Origin: Mesostigma viride
Lineage: Eukaryota; Streptophyta; Mesostigmatophyceae; Mesostigmatales; Mesostigmataceae
Direction: 5' to 3'
NCBI GenBank assembly: GCA_009746045.1
Contig: RPFO01001106.1
Span: 41,001 to 105,000, forward strand
DNA: 64,000 nt
Shown piece after piece: positions 47,835 through 58,900 of this stretch; the first letter of the stretch is position 1; each line of letters starts with the position of its first letter. The notes under the pieces were generated by a model. The model was not told the origin of the DNA and searched no databases. It saw only the letters and a list, made by a program, of their open reading frames with translations. The position numbers and the translations under genes are program-made.

Positions 47835-48735
47835 TATCAACATCAACTCTACCCTAGGGGATCTGTCTGGCGTGCCTCCCGCGGGTTTGCACACGCGGGC
47901 GCTTCCCCACGGGGGGGGGCTCGTTGTCCTCGACTATGACCTGGGCCCACTTGGCCCTGTCCATCATCTTCTTCCAAATCACGGAGAGGCCTAGGCCCCC
48001 CATGTCCTCTACTAGCTGTTCTTTGAAGGTGCGGGCCTTGCGGCGTCTAACATCACGGGGCGCGGTCCACGTCAGGAGGTGCCGGCCAGGCTGAGCTGGG
48101 CGCAGTCCCGCGGGGGGGCCACGTGAGGTGTCTACCTGGTTGGTGCGAGCTAGGTGCCCTACGAGCTGCAGGCGCCGCTGCTGAATGGTGCTAGTGATAT
48201 ATATGGCATGCCAAGGTACAGGTCCTCATTTCGGACATGGGCAGCATATCCTACTCTGAAAATGGATCGCAGCATGTTGGTGACCGCGCCGTCCAGCTTG
48301 CGGGCCAGGTCGGCGGTGAGGGTCCACGTCTCGGCCCCATACGTAAGAACAGGAAGGACGATCGAGGACGTACCTTAAACAGGTCCTGTTTCTCGATATC
48401 GTGCCAAGGGGCTTGCGCCACAGGGCCCGGTAATGGCGTAAAGCGTGCCAGGCGAGGGAGATGCGGTGGTCCACATCAGCCTCGCAGCTGGGAAGCAGGC
48501 TGCCCAGCAGCTTGACGCGGTCCTGATACAGGACTCGAGAGCCGTCAAGGAGATAGAGGGGTGGCGGTGGGTGGGTGAGCCCAATCGCCAGAGCCTCTGT
48601 CTTCTTGCTGACCTCAATTAAGCCCCACTGCACGGGCCTCGATAGCCAGGCAGTCGAGCCACGTCTGCACGTGCCCGGCCAGTGTCCTCGAAGAGGGTGG
48701 TGTCGTCTGCGTAGATGAGCTACATGTCTCACACG
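47835..48735 (-). pseudogene. Non-LTR reverse-transcriptase C-terminal region (copy 3)
   Basis: On the minus strand, frames encode KKTEALAIGLTHPPPPLYLL, KLLGSLLPSCEADVDHRISL and AWHALRHYRALWRKPLGTIS, followed after frameshifts by the TYGAETWTLTADLARKLDG, GHLARTNQVDTS and KWAQVIEDN regions that copies 1 and 2 also carry. This is the longest RT-side remnant in the window, but it still lacks the catalytic YxDD block. The 3' end is at about 47835. Confidence 0.8.
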
Positions 48736-48802
48736 TCTGCGTAGATGTGCTACATGTACTCCCACCGGAGATATGTTACAATTTAATTTAATTTAATTTT
48801 TG
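48735..48802 (+). mobile_element. Short 3' end of an ORF1-only element
   Basis: ATGTGCTACATGTACTCCCA followed by CCGGAGATATGTTACAATTT and (AATTT)n is a severely 5'-truncated copy of the H1-type 3' terminus. Such truncation is expected for target-primed reverse transcription. Confidence 0.75.
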
Positions 48803-49528
48803 ATAGCACCAGTATATATACGTGAGGCCGGCTGCGTATTGCCCAGTCAAGCTTGCAAACTTTCTTGAAGTATGTCAGGTCCAGCATTGGACAATTTATA
48901 CTGGCATTTATTTGTAACAGGAAAAGTATGCGATCTTCCATTCAAAAGATTTTCGTATGTGATCGCCAGCCACAGTTCTTGGCATTTAGATAGAAATGGA
49001 TGTCAATTGCATGCTCCTCTCAGCGCCGCCGAATGCTCACGCACATACACACATGGTGATTCCGGTCCTCGTTGCAATGCAGGTGCACACGAACCCCACC
49101 TGTGTCACTGACATGGTGCGCACATCACCCACGGCATCAAAGGATGTCTCAGGGCGGCGCATGGCCACATCAGAAGCAGCTCGCTAACGCCGGGGGGGTC
49201 ACCACCCTATTCATACCCCACGCACACACCATCAGTCGTCTCTCTCATGGGCTTCCTGACATCAATCCGAGGGCTTCATGCTCCGTGACATTCATCACTT
49301 TGTCTCATACATCAACGAGACAACCAGCGCAGGCTAGACATCTCCGTCGTCCCATACGTACACGCACCACACAGCGCATGCACCCTGCAGCGCACGCGAC
49401 CCCTCCCACATCCACAACGGCCAACCGGTCGAGCAGCACTCGTCCAGTCCAGTGCTCAGGCATCGTTTCCTTCCCACGGTACGGATACTCCCTCCACAAG
49501 GATGCTCCCTTTAATCAAGGACACCCCC
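48803..49528. other. Intergenic and 3' flank of the FUS/TAF15-like gene
   Basis: No independent gene is supported. The part nearest 49528 is likely the 3' UTR of the minus-strand gene. The remainder is unique sequence of mixed composition. Confidence 0.45.
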
Positions 49529-51065
49529 TCAATAGGGATAAACTTTCCGGTCTCTCCTCACATCATCCCTGCGCACCACACCGCCACCCCGCCGACTATC
49601 CACATACTCCCCCCCGCTGCCGTCCCCATACCCGCCCCCCTTGCCGCTGCCTTCCCGTGCATACCGCGCGTCCTCATCCCGGTACCTCCCCTCCTCCCGG
49701 TACCGATCCTCCTCCCGGTACCGATCCTCCTCCCTATAACGATCCTCGTCTCGATACCGGTCCTCCTCCCTATAACGATCCTCCTCCCGATACCGGTCCT
49801 CCTCCCGGTACGACCGATCCTCCTCCCGGTACCGCTCCTCCGATTCCCGACCATAGTAGTAACTACTGTCACGTCCACGGCCCGCCGACTCCCCATACCC
49901 CCGCGACGACCCGGGCCCCGGGGGCGGGGGCGATAACGGGCTCACCCCCCGGCTCCGACTCCGCTCCCCTCCCCCGTACCCCCGCCCACCCACAGGTTCT
50001 CGTTCCCGCTCCACCGACCGCCCCGAACGCGAGGGCGCCCGGTCTTCCCTCTCCCGGCTATCCCGCCCACGCGACCGGCTCGCGGGGTACCCCCGGTCAT
50101 CCTTGTCGTACGGGGCCAGTCCCGCGTGCCGGCTGTCATCATAACGGTCATCGGGCACGCGGCTGTCGTATCTGTCCCGTTCCCGCTCCCGACTGTCCTC
50201 GCGCCGCATGACCATGACACGCTCGGGGGGGGGGTAGTACTCCTCGGGCCGGCCCACCCAGCCGCCCCCGCCGCCAGCCCCGCCCCCGCGCCAGGGGATC
50301 CTCCCCGGCTCAGGGGGTAGCCTGGGTGGGATGGGGTCCCAGGCAGGCATGACCCTCGGGGGTGGGTAGCCCCCATACCCCCCCGCACTCATCATGTCCA
50401 TCCCGCCGCGCATGGGGGGCGGGCGGACAATGTCGGCCTGGCCGCGGAATCCGCCGCACTTGTTGCATGTGTCGCGCCGCGCAAAGTTGAGGTTGTCGCA
50501 CCCGCGGCAGAACCAGTCCCCGTCGCGCGGCCGGATGAACGGGTTGTTGCGGCCAAACTGGTCAAAGGGGGGCGGCGGGCGCGGGCCACCGAAACCACCC
50601 ATCCCGCCCCGCATTCCACCACGGCCCCCGCCCCGTGGGTACCGTGGCATGTGCTCCGGCCCGCCCCCGTCCCCCCAAGCCCCCGGGTGGTGCCGGGGGA
50701 CCTCGTGCCCGCTCTCCCATACCTGCGAACGCCGCCGTTTCGGAGATGTCGGGAACGGCGCCCGCATGGGGGCCTCCCTTTTCCCGTCCCCAGGGGCAGC
50801 CCCCCCCGCTGCCCCGTTGCCATTACCTCCAACGGGTCGCCCTGGGGCGCTCCCACCCGGCTCGGTGCCAGATGGCGGTGGTTCCGCCCACCCGTCCCTG
50901 CCCCGTGCGGATGCGCCACCGCCACCCCCGGGCGCCCCCCAACCCCCATTCTCGGCCCCCCACCCTCCTGAGGACGACTTGGCGCCGCCACCTGGCGCGG
51001 TGGATGACTCGGGCACGACCACCTCGACGGGGCGCACCTCGATCTTCTTGCCCTCGTAGCTATAG

Positions 51066-51127
<62 letters not shown>

Positions 51128-54100
51128 GGGGGGGGTTGAGTGAGTGTGTGGGTTGTGTGGTGGTAGAAAGAGTGAGTGAGTGTGTATTTGTGTTGGGGGT
51201 GGGGTGGGGGTAAGGGTTCGCACAATCATGTGGGTCAACAGCGATGCACCTCGATCGGTCTTGCCATGTTTTTTTTCTTGCCATCATAGCTATCAAGTAT
51301 CAAGGAGACAAGGACAAGGATATCATAGCTATACCCGGGGGGAGGGGGGGGGGGGAGCAACATAGTTGAGCAATGGACACAGGTCGGACAAAACGCATGC
51401 CCCACACAACGTTTTGCACTTGAAGCTTTAGCCAGCACCGTGTGTGTGTGGTGGGGGTGGGGGGCCTCGGGGCTAGCACGAATATTGGCATGGTAGGCCG
51501 TTTAGAGCAGGGTTCAGGCCCTACATCCTTACCCTAGTCCGCTAGCTGGCTGCAATAGCCTTGAAAAATCATTCCCGTGCTCACCGTGGAACCATGACAC
51601 CACGTCGGCCACCGCCTTGGCCGCCTCAAAGACCACCCCCCGCCGCTACACCACTACCCAAGAAACCAACCCAGCAACGAACTATAACTAAAAAGCCAGC
51701 TTGCCCTCACCATGAAACCAGGACACCACGTCGGCCGCCGCCTTGGCCGTCTCAAAGACCACCACAGCCTCGCGGCGGTCGCGCACGCGGTCCCAGTAGA
51801 TGTCGACCAGCGGCTCGCCCGGCTCTCCGTCCTTCGACGCCGCCACCTGGCAGGCGCACAACGTGGGGGAGAGGAGGGGGACAGGGAGGTTCCAAGGCAA
51901 GCAGGCAGGCAGGCAGCAGCCGACCACACTCGAGTAGCGGCCGATGACGAACCGGGACCGCGGCCATCAGCATGGCACGCAGGAAGGCGGGCAGGCACAC
52001 AGGACAGGCGAGGAGCAGGGATGACGGAGAGCACGGGGACAAGATGAGCAGGCGAGCTAAAGCGGCAATCACTATCCCCCGTCAGAAAGAGCAGGCAAGC
52101 ACGCAAGAGTGGCAGAGAGCAAGGTAGGCAGGCAGGCAGGCAGAGCGGCGAACCGGGCAGGGCCCATTTCAGCAGGCACGCACCGGTACAGGGGGGGAGT
52201 CAAGGCGGGCGCAGCAAGATCGGGAACAAGCCGTTTCCAAGGCAGGAAAAACAAACCAAACCAAACCAACCCAACCCCAACCCCAACCCCAACCCCAACC
52301 CCAACCCCAACCCCAACCCCAACCCCAACCCCAACCCCAACCCCAACCCCAACCCCAACCCCAACCCCAACCCCAACCCCAACCCCAACCCCAACCCCAA
52401 CCCCAACCCCAACCCCAACCCCAACCCCAACCCCAACCCCAACCCCAACCCCAACCCCAACCCCAACCCCAACCCCAACCCCAACCCCAACCCCAACCCC
52501 AACCCCAACCCAAACCAAAAAACAGAGGAGGCGAGAACATGGGTACAGGTGCCAGGGCCACGTGAGGCAGGCACGCTAGCGCCAGCGGATGTGCGCAGGC
52601 AGACCCTCTAAGGGAGGGGAGCGAGCGAGCAAATCGCAATTACTACACGTAGCGGGAGAAAGCTGAACTTTGGTGCGCTAACGCTTGCATTGCCACTTTG
52701 CGGGTTGGATTCAGGGTACCCGCAGCTCCGGTTGTAGGGAAATCCTGAGTCCATGGATACCGCGGGGCTACGACCTAAGCTTTGTTTGGGAGGAACCAAA
52801 TCCCTATAAATATTGTTGCTGTGAATCACACCTAGATCAAAAAAGAAAATTTGTGGTGAAACGAATCTATGAATGACAATGATAGCAACTTGGACTCCTG
52901 GTTGCTGACTGCCGCCACATAATGTGCGAAGACGCGGCAGTCACAGGGCGAAAGCAGGGGAGGGAGGGGAGGGGGGGACAGCAGGGCAGGGGAGACCCAA
53001 ATAGGAGACAAATGATTGAAAAGAGCTAGATGGAGAGCAAAAAATGATTTGACTATGAGAAAAATAAAAAAAAATTATAATAGCACAATGGAAAAAGAAG
53101 GAAGCCCATGGATGGAAATAAAAGAATGAAGATCTTAAGAGGGAGAGCCAGCGCCAGTGGAGACTGATTGCCTGGCGCCCTGCCTTCCGCTTCTGAGATA
53201 TTTGGAAAGCCTACCCATGCATTAGACTACATGGGTCAGGAAAAGGACAAGGGGGAGGGGGTGGGGGAGGGTGGGGGGTAAGGAGGATCGTCTGTCCGGA
53301 ACACGGCTTTTCGCTGGGAGCACTTACATTAGCAAGTAGTTAGATGATACCCCTTACTTCAACCACGCCAATATTTCTACATGGTAGAAAATATCGCAGA
53401 ACACGCGGAAGAGAATTGAAGGCACTAGCACCAACGCCCAGGCGTACAGACAGCGCACCAGATCGACACTGGGCGAGCGTGGAGCAGAAGAGGGCAGAGA
53501 CGGGTATGGCAAGGGGCGCTGGACGCGGGGCGCGAGAGAGGGGCACCAAAGAGGGGTGCGGAAGAGGGGCACGGGAGGGGGGCACGGAAGGGGGGCACGG
53601 AAGGGGGGCACGGAAGAGGGGCACGGAAGAGGGGCACTTAAGAGGGGCACGGAAGAGGGGCGCGGAAGAGGGGCACGGAAGAGGGGCATGGAAGAGGGGC
53701 ACGGAAGAGGGGCACGGAAGAGGGGCACGGAAGAGGGGCACGGAAGAGGGGCACGGAAGAGGGGCAGGAAAGAGGGGCAGAAAGAGGAGCACAATGTGGA
53801 GGACAGGGGCTGCACGACAGGGGGCACGATGAGGGGCCCCACAAGGGGGGCAGTGAGGGGGCCAGGGAGTGGGCAAAAAAGAGCGAGAAAGGGAGCAAAA
53901 AGCGGGACGGTGGATGGACACAGCTGTACGGCATGCCAACAAAAGCCTAATCACGAAGGCAAGGACACTCTTCCCGTCGAGGCGATGGCATAACCGCAGG
54001 AGAGAAGTCCACGGGGGCAGAGCACTCGTCCCGGTACACATGGTTCCATGAGCTCACCTTTACCGTGCCAACTTCGCCCAGCAATACTGCCAAGCCCTTC

Positions 54101-54615
54101 TTATCCGCAGTCTCGGGGAGATTGGAGACGTAAACCGACGTTCCAGGTTCTACGGCAATATCTGCATCACCCATAGTCATGAACAAAGAGCCACCCGTCA
54201 ACATAGGTGGCGAGGCATACGCTGTTTCCTACTTTGACCTCCAGGCAATGGCGACGTTCCCCAACCCATCTCCCGATAACTGCAATACCTTCACCAGGGG
54301 TAGAGACCGTCAAGAACCAAAACAGATATTCCGCCATATGCCAAAGCGAGAAACGTCTGAGCACCCTTTTTCATTCCAAACCACGCGTGGAGCTATTAAA
54401 CTTCCACGAAAAGACAAAAAAATGCCGCCAATCTACAGGCTGCTCTTCTACATACCCGCAGCTTGCGCACCCCCCGCATTCCTGTTATCCTCGGGCGGCA
54501 GTTCCCCCGCGCCCGCGGGCGCGGCCGCGCCATCCGGGGCCGCGTTTTCCTCCGCTGGTTGCGCTTTCGGGGAGGGAGCGGGGGCTGGCTCGCCTTCCGT
54601 CATACCGGGATCCAT
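49529..54615 (-). CDS. FUS/TAF15-like RNA-binding protein (RRM + RanBP2 zinc finger)
   Basis: Probably a nuclear RNA-binding protein acting in transcription or splicing, like the FET/TAF15 family of animals and plants. Exons 54615-54456, 54161-54058, 51846-51711 and 51066-49529 keep phase and encode 645 aa. Residues 1-53 are Ala/Pro-rich. One RRM (about 58-145) spans three exons: TSVYVSNLPE is RNP2 and RREAVVVFETAKAAADVVSW is RNP1-like, closing with GYSYEGKKIEVRPVEV. A RanBP2-type finger follows at about 314-340 (DWFCRGCDNLNFARRDTCNK; C-x2-C-x10-C-x2-C). Gly/Arg-rich stretches flank it. The C-terminal third is Arg/Asp/Glu/Tyr with RYREED repeats, instead of classic RGG boxes. The exon 4 acceptor is preceded by a (CA)30 tract. 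A start at 54180 with no first exon is a weaker alternative. Confidence 0.82.
49660..49850 (-). repeat. Coding repeat RYREED (18-bp based)
   Basis: About ten in-frame copies of a hexapeptide close to RYREED, with D/E and S variants, encoded by diverged CGGTACCGATCCTCCTCC-type units. It is probably an expanding coding minisatellite in the FUS/TAF15-like gene. Confidence 0.88.
51067..51127. repeat. (GT)30 microsatellite at an acceptor
   Basis: The tract begins at the very edge of exon 4 of the minus-strand gene. Its complement (CA)n ends in CACACAG, which is the 3' splice site itself. Confidence 0.95.
51580..51770 (-). repeat. Exon 3 end and donor of the FUS/TAF15-like gene duplicated
   Basis: On the minus strand, GTGGTCTTTGAGACGGCCAA...GGTTTCATG then GTGAGG ends the exon (last base 51711). 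A second copy 126 bp on reads GTGGTCTTTGAGGCGGCCAA...TGGTTCCACG then GTGAGC (51585). The frame is preserved across the second copy (FEAAKAVADVVSWFHG), and its donor is at least as good. Confidence 0.92.
52254..52516. repeat. (CCCCAA)n array, about 40 copies
   Basis: An almost perfect hexamer array, equal to TTGGGG on the minus strand, bordered by CCAAACCAAACC. It lies in the long intron of the FUS/TAF15-like gene. The unit equals the ciliate-type telomere repeat, but nothing else suggests a chromosome end. Confidence 0.97.
53510..53790. repeat. 13-bp repeat GAAGAGGGGCACG
   Basis: About 20 copies of GAAGAGGGGCACG and close variants, in the same intron of the minus-strand gene, where they read as pyrimidine-rich CGTGCCCCTCTTC. 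Confidence 0.93.
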
Positions 54616-55965
54616 GGTCGGCGCCGCTGGGCTACACCGGCGGCCATCAACTTTATGGCGGACACGCTGCTCGCCAGGCCTCCCGTTTGCGCCCTAGTCC
54701 CGCACTTGTAAAGCAAGCCCGCACGCACCGACTCCAGCCCCCGCACGCCCGCGACAAGGTGATGCGCTCATCAGACATGCGGGCAAGGCACATGGGCTGG
54801 CCAGGCGGCAGCAGCTGCGCGAGCGAGGGCACGAGAATCTGCAGCAATGCCGACTGCCGAGCTGGCCATTTGGCCAACCTGTCAGAAGTGAAACATGGTC
54901 CTAGGGCATGGATTGGGGGGAACTCGGCAGGCTGAGCCTGGCGAAGCCGGAAACTCGGACTTGGGGGCTATGCAGTAGGCAGGCGCGGCGTTGCCACTTT
55001 TCCCGCGCAATCACGCTTATGCGGCTTAGCTTACGTGCCCATCATGCCAGGTGGCATGGCGGGCGACGCGCAGATTCAGCATTACACATTTCCGCAAGAC
55101 GAGAATTTCGTGCCATGCAACCTCGATATACAACGGACATGATTATGCCTCATGCAGCAGATGACCTCTGTCGGGGAGGATGGCCGGCCTATGATACCCA
55201 TTAACAACTGGGAGGTCGTCCAATGCACAAATTTGGATGGGCGAGTTTTTGCTGCGGTTTGGCAACTTGTAACTTTTTTCCCCAGCTCAGGCACTCAGGG
55301 CCTTGTGGGGGGCGTACACTGTGTAGCTGCCAACGTGGCATTGCAGGGCGAATTTCCTTTTTTAAACTGTCACATACACCGGAAGAAACCAGGTTACCCA
55401 GCCTGGTCTGAGAGCGTCGCTTTCCACGAACTACGCCCTTAAAAATATTCGGTACTCCGCTCAGCAGTGGAGCACCTGGCAAAAACTGTCCTTGCTGCTG
55501 TCACCAGGACCCCTAGTTGCAACAGGATTCGACAATGCCCGACGTGAACGACGTTGGTGCGACATTATGCACGCTATCTTATCTACAAAGCACCGATATA
55601 AGCTGGGAATGTACCCTAAGAACCGTGACATGATTCCCGCTGACATCTTGGATGGCCCTTTGGCGGCCGTGGCGTCTTGCGCTGGCCCCGTTGGCCGTTG
55701 GTACGTGTTCTTCTTCGGCAATCCAACTCAACGGGCTCCTTTCACGGTATCGAGCTCGGCGAGTCGGAGTCCCGACAAGCCAATGACCAAAGGCGGCGGC
55801 GCAGAATGGGAGCCCGAATGCCATCAGCCAGTGCAATACCACGTGGCCGTAGAATGCGCCACTTACAACCCGCCGCTATATCCCATCCCCACGTGGCGAG
55901 CAGGCTTTTGGCAATGACCCTTGTCATACCGTCCCGAGGGTAATGACAATCGCCTGATCACAACC
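54616..55965. other. Intergenic region with unassigned open frames
   Basis: Contains both promoters for the divergent FUS/TAF15-like and La-ERI1 genes. Two plus-strand frames, 55152-55442 and 55492-55917, have protein-like composition (INNWEVVQCTNLDGRVFAAV; HRYKLGMYPKNRDMIPADIL). They are separated by a frameshift or stop and lack clear splice signals or a known family. They could be a decayed gene or upstream exons. Confidence 0.4.
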
Positions 55966-58900
55966 ATGGCATCCACCAGGGCACAATTGGCATTGCATGT
56001 CCGCCATGTGTGCTGGGCCTATCCTCGGTCCACCGCCTCCTCTGCTGGTACCAGAAAGGCCAGCCTGCCTGGGACAGCTGCCCCTGCCAGCCCCGGCGGG
56101 ATTTCCCGACGGAGGCATGATAGTAGTAATGCTAATAATACTACCGCCACTACCACCAATAACAGCAACAGCAACATCCACATCAACAATACTAACACCA
56201 GCACCGATCCCGAGTCTAGTATCTTTACTAATGCTGTCACTAATGCTATGACTACTATTAATGCCAGCACTTCTACTGGTAATCCTGCCAGCACCTCCGT
56301 TCTGCTGGCGCTCCGCCGCCAGGTCGAGTTCTTCTTCGGCGACGCCAACTTGGCCCGCGACGCCTACCTCCGCTCCCAGCTGGACGCGCACGGGTGGTGC
56401 CACCTGGCGACCCTCCTCTCCTTCCCGACCGTCCGACGGCTCACGTGCGACCCTTGGCTGCTGGTGACCGCGCTGTCCACCAGCCCGCTGCTGCAGGTGT
56501 CCTGGCTGACATCACACCTGCCAGCCGGCGGGGATGGAAAGGAAGAGAATCCTGGGATGGAAACGATTAGAGAACCGGTACTAGAAGGGGGCAAAGCCAA
56601 TACGTTGGATACTAGGCCCTGGGGAAGCCTAGTCTCCAATGGGATAGAAGAAATCACAGAACCACTATCCAATATGCGCATGCACAGAGGACGCTCGTGT
56701 GCCGGTCCCCCCTCAGACGCCCTCATGCACGGACGCCCCGATGCAGGCTCCCGGTTACACAGGGGGGCTCATGCAGGGCCCCTCCTGGGAAGGAGCCTGA
56801 GTAGGATGCCTTCAAGCAAGAGGCTGCCCCAACAATGCAGCCTGGTCGTGCGAAGGGACCCTGCGTTTGGCACGGGGATCCCGGACGTGACCGCGCTCCA
56901 CGGGCCCGCCACATCAGCACCCACCGGCAGCGGGACTGCTTTGACAGGGGGAAGTAGCAGTGCCCCTGGGCCCGTGGGTGCCCGCCTCGCAGCTGCGGCC
57001 CAGCCAAGGGTTCGTCTGGTGGAAGCCCTGGATGGTAGCGGGCCGGGTGGCGGTTGCCAGAAGGGACACGGTGACCGCCAGGAATTGAGAGTTCAGCAGG
57101 ACATTGGTGGCCAGAATAGACATGGGGCTGCGCGGGACATGGAGGCTAAGCAGGAGAAAGGGGGTAAGCAGTACGCCGGTCTTCAGCAGGACGGTAATGG
57201 CCTGCAGATCCGACGTGCCAGCGTGGCCATGGAGCCCTGCAAGTACCACGCGGCGGGGCACTGCCGCCTGTGCCCCGATGCTCCCCCGTGTCACCACGGC
57301 AGGTCCGCCGACCCGGCCTACGTGGCGCTGCTAGCGGCGCAATGGCTGGCTTCCGATGACGTGTCGGCCGGGCGCGCGCTGCTGCGACACCTGGCGGCGT
57401 CGGGCGCGCCGGTGGACCCGACGCTGCTGGCATCCGCGGTGCTGCCCTCGGTACGGCTGCTAGCGACCAACCCTCTTGGTTCCGGCCAGTCGAGACATAG
57501 TGGTTCGGAGCGCTTGGCCAGGCAGAGCGCCATGCACGAAGAACGACGAGCGAGAGGGGGTCTTCCTGCCCCTGCTGCTGCTCCTGCTCCCAGCGCTGGC
57601 TCGGATAGTCTGATCGGAACTCCTCGGCCCCCATGCCATGGGAAGAGGCCTGATGGGAACGCATCCGGTCTGGCTGCCATGGCCCATCCCACGCGTGGCG
57701 CGCTCCCGACCAGGAGGATCCCACCCAGGAGGAGGACCACAATCCGGCAGAGTGACCCGCATGATGCTGTCGACCGGTGCAGCACAAGGGGAGGAGCGAG
57801 ACGAGAACCAGCCGCACAGTCGCTTCTGCTGCCACACGCAACGCAGCAGCCGTTTGGCCACTACGTGGTGCTCGACCTGGAGGGGCAGGATGAGATCATC
57901 GAGCTCCCCGCAATACTGCTGGCGGTGGAAACCGCCACCTGCTGCTGCTGTGATCCTAGTTCTGCTGGCCGTTGCACCCCATCGGCAGGCCCTGCCGCGT
58001 ACACTGGCCCTTCGGGCGAAGCCGCCCACCCGAGTGTGAATCGTACTAGTCACCGCCGCTCAAGCGCTAACCCCATTGTGAATTGTACGGGGCCGTGTGT
58101 GGGCAACCCGCTGGCTTTGCGAGGCGAGGGCAACTCGCGTGGTGGCCGCGGAATCCCAACGCGTGCAGGCGGTAGTGACCGGGGAACTGCTGCCATCCGC
58201 ACCGTAGGCAGTGACCGGGGAACTGCTGCCATCCGCACCGAAGGTAGTGACCGGGGAACTGCTGCCATCCGCACCGTAGGCAGTGACCGGGGAACTGCTG
58301 CCATCCGCACCGAAGGTAGTGACCGGGGAGCTGTTGCCACCAGCACCATAGGCGGCTACCGTGATCCGACATGTGTCCTCGTGGGTGAGGCAGGAGGCGA
58401 GCGTGATAATGCCAGCGCTGGTAACATAGGCGGCTGCCAATGTGATGGTGGCGCTACCGTGCGCCCGAGCCTGCGCGAGGTGACCCGCTTCCACCGCTGG
58501 GTGCGCCCGGGCAAGCTGTTCGCTGGCAAACGCATCAACCCGCACTCGCCTGCCGTGCCCCTCTCACAGGCGCTCGACGAGTTGAGTGCGTGGCTGCGTC
58601 ACCACGGCATGCTGGACGACGATGGTGATGGTGATGATGGTGACAGTCGAGTGAATCCACGTCCGCCTCCACTGCCATCTGCCACAGGTGCACCTCCACC
58701 TCCACCGCCGAGCTCGTTGCGTATGGCAGATCCACGTCCTCCACTGCCATCCATCACAGATACACGTCCTCGACTGCCATCTGTCACAGATCCATGTCCT
58801 CCACTGCCACACTGCACGAGCTCGCCCGTGCAATCGCACGATGCACCCGACAGGGCCGAAGACGCTGGCATCGGCCCTCGACTGCCATCTGTCACAGATC

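Noticed and set aside
52072-52640. Pro-Thr and Gly-Trp repeat frames, and the idea of a chromosome end
   Set aside because: Translations of (CCCCAA)n; coding exons of one gene lie on both sides, so it is not terminal.
53340-54041. Pro/Ser/Leu-rich minus-strand frame of about 230 codons
   Set aside because: Driven by the 13-bp repeat in the long intron; it does not join the neighbouring exons in phase.
54207-54935. Plus-strand frame of about 240 codons
   Set aside because: It overlaps, antisense, the first exon (54615-54456) of the FUS/TAF15-like gene, whose splice phases and N-terminal composition fit far better.
55080-55920. Endogenous viral fragment
   Set aside because: Considered because the frames look foreign, but no viral family could be recognised from the residues, so no such label is given.
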